From VAZQ01 sp963753575 (GTDB lineage Bacteria > Pseudomonadota > Alphaproteobacteria > Rhizobiales > Xanthobacteraceae), in contig CAVWCR010000003.1 in assembly GCA_963753575.1 (NCBI GenBank), positions 1,612,001-1,676,000 of the forward strand: a stretch of 64,000 bases of DNA. Direction: 5' to 3'. Positions 33,771-42,639 of the stretch are shown here, piece after piece. The position numbers and the translations under genes are program-made. Numbering within the stretch: the stretch's first letter is position 1; the number at the start of each line of letters is the position of its first letter. The notes under the pieces are model-generated. The model searched no databases and was not told the DNA's origin. It saw only the letters and a list, made by a program, of their open reading frames with translations.

Positions 33771-34082
33771 TTATTCGAAACCCTTTGCTTTGAAGACGGC
33801 CTTGGCGGCAGGCGAAGTAAGGTATGTGACCAGCGCTCCGGCGGCGTCGGCCTGATTGCTGTCTGTAACAATGCCAGGCGCGAACACAGTGTAGTTCTGT
33901 ATCGCTGACGGCAGCGGGCCAGCGAATTCGATTGATGGTTGAGCCAAGACTTCGCTGATTTGATTGAATCCGATCTGAACGTCGCCGTTGGCAACGCTTG
34001 CGTACAGCACTTTCCCAGACGGAGATAGCCTCGTCTTCGGTTTCATCTCCCCGGCGATGCCCAATCGTTCGAGCAAGCTGGC
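33771..34082 (-). pseudogene. ModA-like substrate-binding protein, C-terminal fragment
   Basis: The minus strand reads LERLGIAGEMKPKTRLSPSG, VANGDVQIGFNQISEVLAQP, then VFAPGIVTDSNQADAAGALV and the normal end LTSPAAKAVFKAKGFE followed by TAA. This is the last third of a molybdate/sulfate-class periplasmic binding protein, distinct from the modA at 31334. Upstream sequence changes abruptly near 34082 into a recombinase gene on the other strand, so the front is lost. Confidence 0.8.
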
Positions 34083-34595
34083 CCCGGCCTCAAGTACAAG
34101 GCGGCGCTGAGTGTTGCCTACGGGGCTGGGCTGCGCGCGGCCGAAGTGGTCTCGCTGAAGGTCTGCGATATCGACAGCAAGCGTTTGCTGATCCGGGTCG
34201 AGCAGGGCAAGGGTCGCAAGGACCGTCACGCTATGCTCTCGCCGCAGTTGCTCGAAGTATTGCGAGCGTGGTGGCGGCAGTGCCGCTCGCAGGGCTGGCT
34301 GTTCCCGGGGCGCGACCCGTTCCTGCCCATCACGACGCGGCAGCTGAACCGCGCCTGCCACATGGCCGCCGACGTCGCCGGCCTCGGCGCCTGGATCTCT
34401 CCGCATACGCTCCGGCACAGCTTTGCAACGCATCTCTTGGAGAGCCATACCGACGTGCGGGTCATCCAGGTTCTGCTCGGACACGCGAAGCTCGATACGA
34501 CCGCGCGCTACGCCCAAGTCGCCACCAACCTGCTGCGAACCGTCACCAGCCCGCTCGACCGTCTGACCTTGGCGAAGGACGGCCCGCCCGCGTAA
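34083..34595 (+). pseudogene. Tyrosine recombinase of the IS91-type unit, 5'-truncated
   Basis: From PGLKYKAALSVAYGAGLRAA the frame matches the catalytic half of XerD-like recombinases that accompany IS91-type transposases. Arg (GLRAAEV), HTLRHSFATHLLE with the H-x-x-R box, LLGHAKLDTTARYAQV with the late His and the nucleophile Tyr are all present. The N-terminal core-binding domain is missing; the usual front half would be about 110 residues. The first possible start in frame is the GTG at 34146. Confidence 0.82.
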
Positions 34596-34607
34596 CGCGC
34601 GGCGGCC

Positions 34608-35810
34608 ATGGCTCGTCCAGCGCTGGAGGTCGCGGACATCTTCCGCGACCACGGAGCCGCATGGCGTGCCGCCAACCGTGGCCACGTCAGCCTCGGCCAG
34701 TTGAAGGTGATGAGCGCGATCGAGCGCTGCCGCACGGCAGCTCTCGGCGGGCATGTGGCGCGTTGCGAGAACGACGCCTGTGGCCACACGACCATCGCTT
34801 ACAATAGCTGCCGCAACCGGCATTGCCCGAAATGCCAGGGCGCGGCCGCACGCGAGTGGCTGGCGGCACGCGAGGCCGAGCTGCTGCCAGTGCCCTACTT
34901 CCACGTCGTGTTCACGCTGCCGGCGGCGATCGGCGACATCGCCTACCAGAACAAGGCCGTGATCTACGATCTGCTGTTCAAGGCCTCGTCGGAGACGATG
35001 CTCGCCATCGCGGCAGACCGAAAGCACCTCGGAGCGCGCATCGCCATCACCTCAGTGTTGCACACCTGGGGCTCGGCAATGACCCACCATCCGCACGTGC
35101 ATATGATCGTGCCGGGCGGCGGGCTTTCCATGGATGGCGCACGTTGGATCGCATGCAAGCCCAACTTCTTGCTGCCCGTGCGTGTCCTCTCGACGCTGTT
35201 CCGGCGCTTGATGCTGGAGAGGCTTATGGCGGCACACCAGGCGGGCAGGCTGCAGTTCTTCGGCACCCACGCGCATCTGGCCAATGCAAAGGCGTTCGCT
35301 GCGTTGCTCGCACCGCTGCGCAAGACGCGCTGGTTCGTCTATTCCAAACGCCCGTTCGCGGGCCCGAAGGCCGTGCTCGCCTATCTGGCGCGCTACACCC
35401 ACCGCGTCGCCATCTCGAACCGCCGCCTGATCGCAATCGACCAGCAGCACGTCACCTTCAAGGTCAAGAACTACCGCGTCGAGGGACCGGGCCGCTACAC
35501 TACGATGACGCTCAACGCGAACGAGTTCATCCGACGCTTCCTCATCCATGTCCTGCCCAAGGGCTTCCATCGCATCCGCCATTACGGGCTCCTCGCCGGC
35601 AGCAATCGCGCCGAGACCATCGCGCGGGCGCGCGACCTCCTGGGTCTGGCTGAGCAGGCGGTCGAGACCGAGCCGGCCGCGCAGCCGCTCGCCCACCCAT
35701 GCCCCTGCTGCGGCAGCCGCATGACCATCATCGAGACGTTCCAAGCCGGCCGCCAACCACGCCACCGGCCGAGCAAACCTCTCGTCGCAATCAGGATCGA
35801 CACCTCATGA
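34608..35810 (+). CDS. IS91-family HUH transposase
   Basis: 400 residues, full length. The N-terminal zinc domain has CENDACGHTTIAYNSCRNRH and CPKC. The HUH motif is HPHVHMIVPGGG, and the catalytic tyrosine region is AYLARYTHRVAISNRRLIAI. The C-terminal zinc finger CPCCGSRM is followed by a basic tail. This protein nicks and rejoins single strands in rolling-circle transposition. The gene looks intact although its element lacks the left end. Confidence 0.95.
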   Translation: MARPALEVADIFRDHGAAWRAANRGHVSLGQLKVMSAIERCRTAALGGHVARCENDACGHTTIAYNSCRNRHCPKCQGAAAREWLAAREAELLPVPYFHVVFTLPAAIGDIAYQNKAVIYDLLFKASSETMLAIAADRKHLGARIAITSVLHTWGSAMTHHPHVHMIVPGGGLSMDGARWIACKPNFLLPVRVLSTLFRRLMLERLMAAHQAGRLQFFGTHAHLANAKAFAALLAPLRKTRWFVYSKRPFAGPKAVLAYLARYTHRVAISNRRLIAIDQQHVTFKVKNYRVEGPGRYTTMTLNANEFIRRFLIHVLPKGFHRIRHYGLLAGSNRAETIARARDLLGLAEQAVETEPAAQPLAHPCPCCGSRMTIIETFQAGRQPRHRPSKPLVAIRIDTS

Positions 35811-36297
35811 GCACAAGCACCACGTCCTGCACCTGCACCGCCGAGCGCGTTCCTTACTGGTCATCGACCGGCCACGCCGACGCTCGGCCACACAGGGGCG
35901 CGGCATCGCATTCCACGCTGCGTTCATTCCCGAGAACGACTCAATCGAACCCGATCGGCTGCACCGGCAGCCGAAATCACCCGAGTGCTGCCACCCAGCG
36001 TCTTCGGCCCAATCTCTTCGCCGCAATCAAATCGCCATAGCGCGCACACACCAGCACCTCACGTCCCGCGGGTTCCTTCCCTGGAGGCTTTCGGACGACG
36101 GCCCCCGTGCGCGCAACTCCGTCAATGACGGGCCGTCATCCGAAACCCTTCACAAAAAATCGACAAAACTCGAAGCAAGCATAACAAGTCCGTTTGTCGG
36201 CCGTCTCCGGATGTGTTGCGGTGTTGCAGCGAAAACTCGCTCAGGGCCGAAGGCGGGCTCATGCGCGGCAAAACAGTTGGTGAGCGGCGGCGCTCGT
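35811..36297. other. Non-coding tail downstream of the IS91 transposase
   Basis: 487 bases with no gene. The last part (36120-36200) includes caaaaaatcgacaaaactcg and aacaagtccgtttgtcgg, AT-richer than the surroundings and plausible as the replication-origin end of the element. No inverted repeats were seen. Confidence 0.4.
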
Positions 36298-36662
36298 TCA
36301 GGCAGGCGCGCTACTGATCAACCACATCGCACCGGGCAGACGCACGCTCGCACCGTCCGCATAAGGCGCCAGTTCCTCGCGCAGCGAGGCGACAGCGGCC
36401 GAGACGACCCCTGCCGGCTGGTTGCGCAGCCAACTGTTCACGGCGCCGATTTGGGTTGACTGAACCACAGCCTCCTCCAGCCCGCGGCCGGCGGCGATGT
36501 CGAGGTCCATGTCGAGCTTTTCAAAACGCGGCGGCGCCCAGCCGGCCGCGGTGAGAACCTCCGTGACGTGCTCTGGATCGGCGAAGGCGAACATTCCGGC
36601 AGCGTTCGGGACCGGCTTCGGCCGCGGCGGCAGGTGCTGCGCGACTGCGGCCCTTACTGCCC
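36298..36662 (-). pseudogene. Class I SAM-dependent methyltransferase, C-terminal fragment
   Basis: The minus strand reads VRAAVAQHLPPRPKPVPNAA, FADPEHVTEVLTAAGWAPPR, then FEKLDMDLDIAAGRGLEEAV and NSWLRNQPAGVV, ending PGAMWLISSAPA. This is the well-conserved tail of a methyltransferase family common in alphaproteobacteria. The SAM-binding front is absent: the frame runs into the membrane protein gene at 36663. Confidence 0.75.
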
Positions 36663-37304
36663 CTACCACGCACGTTCGCGGAAGGCAGGAGGAAACGAAA
36701 GGTAGGAGAGCAGCCCGCCGAGTGCAAAACAAGCGGCCGCGGCGGCGAGCGCCCACACTTGGTCTAAAGTAGGTAGCCGCGTCAATTCTGGCCAAGAAGC
36801 GATCATGGCGCCCGCGATGATTGAGAGCAGAGCTGCGACGGCAATGAAGTACAGCCGCCACTCGAACGACACACCCAGTGCGCGCAAACCAGTCAGTATC
36901 ATGGTCTGGATGGCCAGCATCGCGAAGAAGGGGAACAATAAGTCGGCATCGAGCAGAAGCGCATAAATCATTGGTGCCGCTAAGAAGATTAGCGAGAGGC
37001 GATGCAGCCGACGCTCGGGCAAGCTACGGCGCGCTTCCGGCGGCGCCGCTGCCACTTGCTGTCTGATCTTCTTGCGCAGTAGCCACGTCCCGATTACCGC
37101 TATGACCAGCATCACAAAGATCGGCAGAATATCGGCCCAGAACGAGTGGTATTCAAATCTTGAGATCAATGATGCAGCTTCGGCGCATGCCGAAGGAATG
37201 ACGAGCATGAATAAGACTGTCGAGCACCGCGCTGCAATCGACATCACACGCGACCACGGTTTGAGGCCACCGCAAAAATACGTCGCACTCTTGCACCTCC
37301 CCAT
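36663..37304 (-). CDS. Multi-span membrane protein of unknown function
   Basis: About 213 residues; ATG 37304 with AAGGA upstream, or ATG 37244, which would give the signal-like start MSIAARCSTVLFMLVIPSAC. Five hydrophobic segments: one at the front, ILPIFVMLVIAVIGTWLL, LSLIFLAAPMIYALLLDADL, LYFIAVAALLSIIAGAMIAS and VWALAAAAACFALGGLLSYL. No family recognised. Its stop lies at the junction with the methyltransferase fragment. Confidence 0.62.
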   Translation of the reverse strand: MGRCKSATYFCGGLKPWSRVMSIAARCSTVLFMLVIPSACAEAASLISRFEYHSFWADILPIFVMLVIAVIGTWLLRKKIRQQVAAAPPEARRSLPERRLHRLSLIFLAAPMIYALLLDADLLFPFFAMLAIQTMILTGLRALGVSFEWRLYFIAVAALLSIIAGAMIASWPELTRLPTLDQVWALAAAAACFALGGLLSYLSFPPAFRERAW

Positions 37305-37522
37305 CAAATCCTTAGAGACAACGCGCGCCTCACCTGGCCCAGCGCCTCAGTGGCCTCGACTGACGCGATAATTGTAAGCGTACACACTAGCGATGCGCAA
37401 GCCGCACTGCCGCGACTTCGCCTGCGGGTCAAGAACGAAAGAACTTGAAATGAGCAAATATCTTCCGCTGTGCCATCATGACCGAAAGCCAGCGCCAATG
37501 TCGGGGAAGGCTGAGCTTCGCG

Positions 37523-38842
37523 TCAGCGGTGAGCAGGGCCCATCAGATGATCCGGCAGCCAGGTCGCAATCTCCGGGAAGATACAGAGAATCACGATCGC
37601 CAGCATCATGCAGATCACATAGGGCAGCGTACCCCACATGACCTTGGCAAGCGGTACGTCGGGCGCAATCGCATTGACGATGTAGATGTTGAGACCGACC
37701 GGCGGATGGATCAGCCCGATTTCCATGTTAATGGTCAGAATCACTCCGAACCACACCGGATCGAAGCCGGCCGCCGTGATGATCGGCAGCAGGATCGGGC
37801 TCGTCATCAGGATGATCGCGGCGGGCGGAATGAAAAACCCGCACACCAGGAGGAAGATGTTGATGAGGAACATCAACACCCACTTGTTCGCGTGCAGGTC
37901 GGCGATGCCCTGGGCCAGCGTCTGCGTAAGATAGAGCGACGTGAGCATGTAACCGAACAGCACGGCGGCGGCGATGATGGTCAGGATCATCACCGATTCC
38001 CGCATCGTGTCGCGCAGGATGTGCCAGATCTGCGCCGGTCGCCAAAGCCGGTAGATCAGGATCGCCATGATCATGCAGAGGGCGGCGCCGACGCCGGCGG
38101 CCTCCGAGGGAGTAGCCACACCGCCGTAAAGCGAATACATGACGCCGCCGATGATCAGCAGGAATGGCCCTACCTTCGGGATCGAGACAAGCTTCTCCTT
38201 CCAGGAATAGCGAAAGCCCGCTGCGTGGGAACGGAAGCCCTTCCGCCAGATGGCAAAGATCGTCCAGATGATGAACATGGCGGACAGCATCAAGCCCGGC
38301 ATGATGCCGGCGATGAACAGGCGACCGATCGACGTTTCCGTCGCGATGCCGTAGAGGATGAACGTGACCGACGGCGGGATGAGAATTCCCAGCGTGCCGC
38401 CGGCGCAGATCGAGCCGGTCGCAATCTCGTCCGGATAGCCGCGCTGGCGCATCTCGGGGATGCCCATCTTTCCGATGGCGGCGCAGCAGGCCGGTGAAGA
38501 GCCGGTCAGCGCCGCAAAGATCGCGCAGGCGCCGATATTCGAAACCACGAGCCCGCCCGGCAGCCGATAAAGCCAGCGGTCAAGCGCCTCATAGAGATCC
38601 TTGCCGGCCGGCGAAGAGCCGATCGCGGCCCCCATCATCACGAACATTGGAATGGCAACCAACGTGAAGTCGTCGAGGCCAGACCAGAATGTTTCGGCGA
38701 CCACGTGCAGGCCGTCGAAGCCCTGAAAGATAATGAGGAAAATGATCGCGATCGCGCCAAGCCCGAATGCAACCGGAATTCCCGATACCAGCATCGCCAA
38801 CGTGACGATCAGGACAAGAGTGCCGGCAGCGGCGGGACTCAT
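37523..38842 (-). CDS. dctM: TRAP transporter large permease
   Basis: 439 residues, about 12 helices. DctM features: PVAFGLGAIAIIFLIIFQGF, IPMFVMMGAAIGSSPAGKDL, GASMAGKM-like block seen here as ALTGSSPACCAAIGKMGIPE, and YLLIPPSV-like GTLGILIPPSVTFILYG. It exchanges an organic acid with Na+ or H+ across the inner membrane, together with DctQ (overlapping by four bases) and the periplasmic DctP. The last gene of the leftward dctPQM operon. Confidence 0.95.
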   Translation of the reverse strand: MSPAAAGTLVLIVTLAMLVSGIPVAFGLGAIAIIFLIIFQGFDGLHVVAETFWSGLDDFTLVAIPMFVMMGAAIGSSPAGKDLYEALDRWLYRLPGGLVVSNIGACAIFAALTGSSPACCAAIGKMGIPEMRQRGYPDEIATGSICAGGTLGILIPPSVTFILYGIATETSIGRLFIAGIMPGLMLSAMFIIWTIFAIWRKGFRSHAAGFRYSWKEKLVSIPKVGPFLLIIGGVMYSLYGGVATPSEAAGVGAALCMIMAILIYRLWRPAQIWHILRDTMRESVMILTIIAAAVLFGYMLTSLYLTQTLAQGIADLHANKWVLMFLINIFLLVCGFFIPPAAIILMTSPILLPIITAAGFDPVWFGVILTINMEIGLIHPPVGLNIYIVNAIAPDVPLAKVMWGTLPYVICMMLAIVILCIFPEIATWLPDHLMGPAHR

Positions 38843-39405
38843 GGCGGATCTCCCAGCGCCTCTTCCGCCTGAGCGCGGGCAATATCCTCGGCGCTTTGTT
38901 GATCACTGATGCCGAATGGCGGCGCGCGGCCCGTCGCGACGCCGATCACGTCTACCACATATTGCAGGATCAAAAGGCCGAGACCGATCGGCATCGATAG
39001 ATAGGGAATCCACAGACGCGCGCGCCACACGGTGTCGGAACGCCAGAGTTTCGTGTAGGCCTCATACCAGTACGCCGTGCAAAGAACGAAGAGGACGACG
39101 CAGAACGCCAACGCCAGAAGACTGGTGAACAGTGCAAGCCAATAACGCGCGGTTGGAGCGATATGGAGTGGTAGAATGTCGACGTTGACATGGCCGCGGG
39201 TCAACAGAACGTAGGGGCTGCCGATGAAGGTCGCCCCGACGATGCTGTAAGTCACAACGTCGATCTGCCAGATGGTGGTGCGACTGAGCAAGTAGCGCTC
39301 GATCACCATGTCACAGATGACGATCACGGCGAAACCGATCAGCAGTGCGCCGATCACGCCGACCGCCCGCGACATAAACGTCACGGCACGTATGAAACCA
39401 TCCAT
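38839..39405 (-). CDS. dctQ: TRAP transporter small permease
   Basis: 188 residues with four helices: AVGVIGALLIGFAVIVICDM, TYSIVGATFIGSPYVLLTRG, FTSLLALAFCVVLFVLCTAY and IPYLSMPIGLGLLILQYVVD. The GHVNVDIL segment is the conserved DctQ loop (R-GxHVxVD). The stop overlaps the DctM start (ATGA). Small subunit that docks with DctM. Confidence 0.93.
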   Translation of the reverse strand: MDGFIRAVTFMSRAVGVIGALLIGFAVIVICDMVIERYLLSRTTIWQIDVVTYSIVGATFIGSPYVLLTRGHVNVDILPLHIAPTARYWLALFTSLLALAFCVVLFVLCTAYWYEAYTKLWRSDTVWRARLWIPYLSMPIGLGLLILQYVVDVIGVATGRAPPFGISDQQSAEDIARAQAEEALGDPP

Positions 39406-39460
39406 AGTGAGCGTCCGGGCCGGTCACGGACGGGCTGAACCGACCCGCCGCCGATGGCTG

Positions 39461-40456
39461 CTATTTCACCGAGAGTGCTTCGTCGATCAGTTTCTGGCCG
39501 TTTGGCACGTCCTTGTCATACCGAGCGTAGGAGCTCTTCTTTGCAAGCTCGAGCCACATCTGATAGTCGGCGTCGCTGAGCGACACGACTTTGACCTTGT
39601 GGTCCTCGAAGGCTTTGATCGCCTCCTGGTTCACTGCATCGGCCTTGCCCTCGTAGTACGCCTGAGCCTTCTTGCCGGCGGCGATGATGGCATCCTGTTG
39701 CTGCTTGGTGAGCCGGTTGAGATTTCGTTTCGACATCAGCACCGGCTCGTACATGAACCACAGCGCATTGTTGCCCGGCGCCGTGAGACAATCCGTCACC
39801 TCGTACAGACGGGTCGACGCAAACGTGCCGAGGCTGGTGTCGGTGCCATTGATGACGCCGGTCTGGAAGGCGTTGTAGATCTCGTTCGAGGGCGGGGTGA
39901 CGATGCTGGCGCCCGCCGCTTCCCACATGGCCGCGAAGGTCGGGCCGGCCGCGCGGAATTTCCTGCCCTTCATATCGTCGGGCTTCAGGATGCACCCGGA
40001 CTTCGCCGCCATGCCGCCCGCAAACCAAGCGTCCGACAGCACGACGATATTGTGCTTCGCAATCTCCGCGCGGATCTCCTTCATGAACTGGGACGCGTTG
40101 ATCCGCTTGGCGCGGTCCTGGTTGCGGATCAGTCCGGGCATCAGCGTCGCGCTGAACACGGGAACCTTGCCGCTCGCGTAATCGAGTGGAAACAGCGCGA
40201 TGTCGAGCTGGCCGTTTGCCATCGCGTTCCACTGGTCGCGCGGCTTGAACAGGGATGCGCCAGGGTAAACCTGCATGTCGAGCCCGACGTTGGCCGCCTT
40301 GGCCTCCTTGGCGATGATCTGAATCATGTCGTCGCGGACATCGCCTTTACCGCCGGGAAACTGGTGGGAGGCCTTGAGCACGGTCTGCGCGGGAGCGGCG
40401 ACCGACAACGCGCACAACGCGACAGCTCCGGCCAAAACAGTCGTGATCTTGTGCAT
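39461..40456 (-). CDS. dctP: TRAP transporter solute-binding protein
   Basis: 331 residues. ATG 40456 follows AAGGAGAG; the signal peptide MHKITTVLAGAVALCALSVA is cut near APAQ. DctP signatures: LKASHQFPGGKGDVRDDMIQ, VYPGASLFKPRDQWNAMANG, DIALFPL, and MKGRKFRAAGPTFAAMWEAA with the Arg that salt-bridges a carboxylate ligand, then NGTDTSLGTFASTRLYEVTD. Likely ligand: a carboxylic acid, identity unknown. A triple 14-bp repeat lies just upstream of its ribosome-binding site. Confidence 0.94.
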   Translation of the reverse strand: MHKITTVLAGAVALCALSVAAPAQTVLKASHQFPGGKGDVRDDMIQIIAKEAKAANVGLDMQVYPGASLFKPRDQWNAMANGQLDIALFPLDYASGKVPVFSATLMPGLIRNQDRAKRINASQFMKEIRAEIAKHNIVVLSDAWFAGGMAAKSGCILKPDDMKGRKFRAAGPTFAAMWEAAGASIVTPPSNEIYNAFQTGVINGTDTSLGTFASTRLYEVTDCLTAPGNNALWFMYEPVLMSKRNLNRLTKQQQDAIIAAGKKAQAYYEGKADAVNQEAIKAFEDHKVKVVSLSDADYQMWLELAKKSSYARYDKDVPNGQKLIDEALSVK

Positions 40457-40466
40457 TGAACTCTCC

Positions 40467-40508
40467 TTGTGACGGGTGCCTTGTGACGGGTGCCTTGTGA
40501 CGGGTGCC
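40467..40508. repeat. Three perfect 14-bp tandem copies in the dctP leader
   Basis: ttgtgacgggtgcc occurs at 40467-40480, 40481-40494 and 40495-40508 without a mismatch. On the coding strand the array GGCACCCGTCACAA x3 runs straight into AAGGAGAG, the dctP ribosome-binding site, so changes in copy number would alter the leader, not the protein. Confidence 0.9.
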
Positions 40509-40693
40509 CCACTCTTCCCAAGAACAAACTTTGCACTGGCTGAAGACAACTTCAAGGGCGTGCGACATCGCGGCTTTGCTCTGGAATGTACCGGATACCG
40601 GGTTGGTCGGACTGGTTCTATCGAAACATTTCCGCTTAGACCTCCCGACATCTTGCGGCACTGCAGCACACCGTCAGTATGGGCCAATTGCCG

Positions 40694-41146
40694 TCATTGC
40701 AGTCCAAGGTCGTCCCGCCGCCACGAATACATGACGTCGGGCTCCTTCTCTTCGTTGCGGGAGCCATCCGTCTCGTTGACGGGCACAAATCCGTGCTTCT
40801 CATAAAACCTGCGTGCGCGCTGGTTCCGTTGAAACGTCCAGAGGCTCAGGCGATCAAACCTGTCTTGCGCAATCTGTAAGAGAGCGGTGCCGATGCCGCG
40901 ACCTTGCCATACAGGCAATATGTAGAGTTGGTCGATCCATGCCTCGCGAAACGCAATAATGCCAACCAGATTTTGATCATCAAAGTTACCCCAGACGTGG
41001 CAGATCGCAAAAATGCGCTCTCGGAAAAGCCATCGGTCCTCATCTGAGGTGTGAAGCCCTGCGAGGGTCGGCAACGCGTGATCGAACGACGCCCGATGCA
41101 CGGCGGCAGCACTATCCATATCTTCGATTGTCAGCCTTCGAAGCAT
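40694..41146 (-). CDS. GNAT family N-acetyltransferase
   Basis: 150 residues. Acetyl-CoA-binding motif A is IDQLYILPVWQGRGIGTALL (Q-x-x-G-x-G), with the preceding strand VGIIAFREAW and the C-terminal motif B NQRARRFYEKHGFVPVNETD. The end, KEPDVMYSWRRDDL, is typical of small GNATs acting on small molecules or N-termini. Substrate unknown. A single gene. Confidence 0.92.
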   Translation of the reverse strand: MLRRLTIEDMDSAAAVHRASFDHALPTLAGLHTSDEDRWLFRERIFAICHVWGNFDDQNLVGIIAFREAWIDQLYILPVWQGRGIGTALLQIAQDRFDRLSLWTFQRNQRARRFYEKHGFVPVNETDGSRNEEKEPDVMYSWRRDDLGLQ

Positions 41147-41418
41147 ACAGCCTCCCTAGGGAAAGTGCCCGCGAGCATACATCAGCCTTGGCGAGAATGT
41201 CTCTTGTGGGGTCAGACCCGGAAAGCCCCCAATGAGCAATTCCTTTCCGGTCTCCGCTCAACTTCGGAAGTATTGTGCTGTCGCGGGGAGCGTTGGTGTG
41301 GGCCAGCAAAGAGACGAAGGCCACGAACAATCCTTGCCTGAAAGCGGATGAAATATCCGCGTCATGCTCGCGGCCTTCAGTTTGGAATGGTCCGCCGTTC
41401 AAACTGGCCAACGCCGGT

Positions 41419-41766
41419 TTAGGACCGGCGACCACCGATTCGTCGGCTGGCGATCAGCTTCAGCCATGGCGCCGCATGAAAGATGCTCATCAATGCGTAC
41501 ATCAGCACCATCCCATTCAGCGGCGAGGCACCCTGCATACCCATGCAAAGCATGTCGGGCTGGCTGCCGAACAAGCCCGTCCACAGCGCCAGGATGGCGA
41601 AGGTCGGTGCAGCGGCAAGACCGAGCCAGCCGGCTGCGCCGGAAGCGTTGCCCCCGGCACAACTCTCGATGTCGCGATGCACGATAGGAGACATCGACAC
41701 GTCAGTCATTGATACGTCAGTCATGGATACGTCAGTCATGGATACGTCAGTCATGGCCGTACTCAT
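41419..41766 (-). CDS. Two-span membrane protein with MTDVS-repeat start
   Basis: Up to 115 residues from ATG 41766. The N-terminus consists of four MTDVS repeats, each beginning with a possible ATG start. Then come a spacer with HRDIESCAGG and two helices, LGLAAAPTFAILALWTGLFG and MVLMYALMSIFHAAPWLKLI. It overlaps the DUF899 gene upstream and is probably translated by coupling. The family is not recognised with certainty. Confidence 0.68.
   Translation of the reverse strand: MSTAMTDVSMTDVSMTDVSMTDVSMSPIVHRDIESCAGGNASGAAGWLGLAAAPTFAILALWTGLFGSQPDMLCMGMQGASPLNGMVLMYALMSIFHAAPWLKLIASRRIGGRRS
41695..41754. repeat. Four 15-bp tandem units over the DUF899 stop / membrane-protein start
   Basis: Plus-strand units: cgacacgtcagtcat (41695), tgatacgtcagtcat (41710), ggatacgtcagtcat (41725) and ggatacgtcagtcat (41740). 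On the coding strand each is ATGACTGACGTATCC, which holds an ATG start and an overlapping TGA in another frame. The first TGA is the DUF899 stop. Confidence 0.9.
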
Positions 41767-42511
41767 CGTGGCGACGCCACCAGATGCCCTGCTCGTTGCG
41801 CCCTTTAGGTGCGCGGTCGAGCCACTGATAGGCGCCCCAGAGAATGTCGAGGCCGCGCGCATAGGTCGAATAGGTGTGATAGACGACGCCGTCTTCCAGC
41901 ACGAAGGCGCTCATGCCCGGCCGGTCGCGCCGGAATGTGGCGGCATCGGTGCCGCAGGTCGCGGCGAACTGCGCGACCGGCGGCGGTGGCGGCGTCACGT
42001 CCATCGCATGGCCGCTGCGCGCGTAGTTGTATTCGACGCGCCCTGCCTTCTCCTGCGCCTCGGTGAACGAGACGTTGAAATCGAAGTTGAAGTCGCCGCC
42101 GTGGGACGACGCCCAGGGGAACGTCCATCCCATACGCTTCTTATAGGCCGTGAGCTTGACCAGCGGCGCCCGCGATACCGCCATCAGCGTGACATCATGA
42201 TTGGCGAGATGCACGGCGAAGCCGCCGAACCCGTCTGCGATCATCGAGCAGGACGGGCAGCCGGCCTTGTAGTCGGGCCCGAACATGAAGTGATAGACGA
42301 GGAGCTGCGAGCGACCGTCGAATAGCTCCTTCAATGTCTTGCTGCCCGTCTCAGTATCGAACTTGTAGGTCTTTTCGACGCGGACCCAGGGCAGCTGCTG
42401 GCGCAGCCGCGCGACCTCGTCGCTGCGCCGCGTCAGGTCCTTCTCGGCGGCCAGAAGGTCGCGCCGCGCCTCCAGCCACTGGTCGTGCGTTGCCGTGATA
42501 TGTGTCGTCAT
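41747..42511 (-). CDS. DUF899 thioredoxin-like protein
   Basis: 254 residues from ATG 42511 (GGAG upstream). DUF899 hallmarks: RQQLPWVRVEKTYKFDTETG, LVYHFMFGPDYKAGCPSCSM with the CPSC redox-like pair, then SRAPLVKLTAYKKRMGWTFP, WASSHGGDFNFDFNVSFT and FVLEDGVVYHTYSTYARGLD. The fold is peroxiredoxin/thioredoxin-like; activity is unproven. It is divergent from the regulator at 42640 with 128 bases between. Confidence 0.93.
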   Translation of the reverse strand: MTTHITATHDQWLEARRDLLAAEKDLTRRSDEVARLRQQLPWVRVEKTYKFDTETGSKTLKELFDGRSQLLVYHFMFGPDYKAGCPSCSMIADGFGGFAVHLANHDVTLMAVSRAPLVKLTAYKKRMGWTFPWASSHGGDFNFDFNVSFTEAQEKAGRVEYNYARSGHAMDVTPPPPPVAQFAATCGTDAATFRRDRPGMSAFVLEDGVVYHTYSTYARGLDILWGAYQWLDRAPKGRNEQGIWWRRHDEYGHD

Positions 42512-42639
42512 CGTTGCTCTCCTTATCTCTGCCCCAGGCGCCAACCGCGGACTTGCGGCGACTTGCTGGGCGTTGACGGTGAGATAGATTTAGGGCCGGC
42601 CGGCGGACGGCCGGGAGTGACAAGTGTGTCGGGATTTGA

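Larger units (their letters stand above)
34083..35810 (+). mobile_element. Partial IS91-family element (recombinase + transposase)
   Basis: Two-gene arrangement, recombinase then HUH transposase 12 bases later. The left end is lost at about 34083, where sequence of a ModA-like gene takes over. The right end is not fixed by sequence; a short AT-richer stretch ending near 36200 (aacaagtccgtttgtcgg) is a candidate terminus. IS91 elements move by rolling-circle replication and lack inverted terminal repeats. Confidence 0.75.

Noticed and set aside
37478..38497. Long plus-strand frame across the DctM gene
   Set aside because: His/Asp/Arg-rich complement of DctM with no similarity to any fold I know.
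41255..41280. 'caacttcggaag' as another fragment of the dispersed repeat
   Set aside because: Only nine to ten bases match and the flanks differ; too short to claim.
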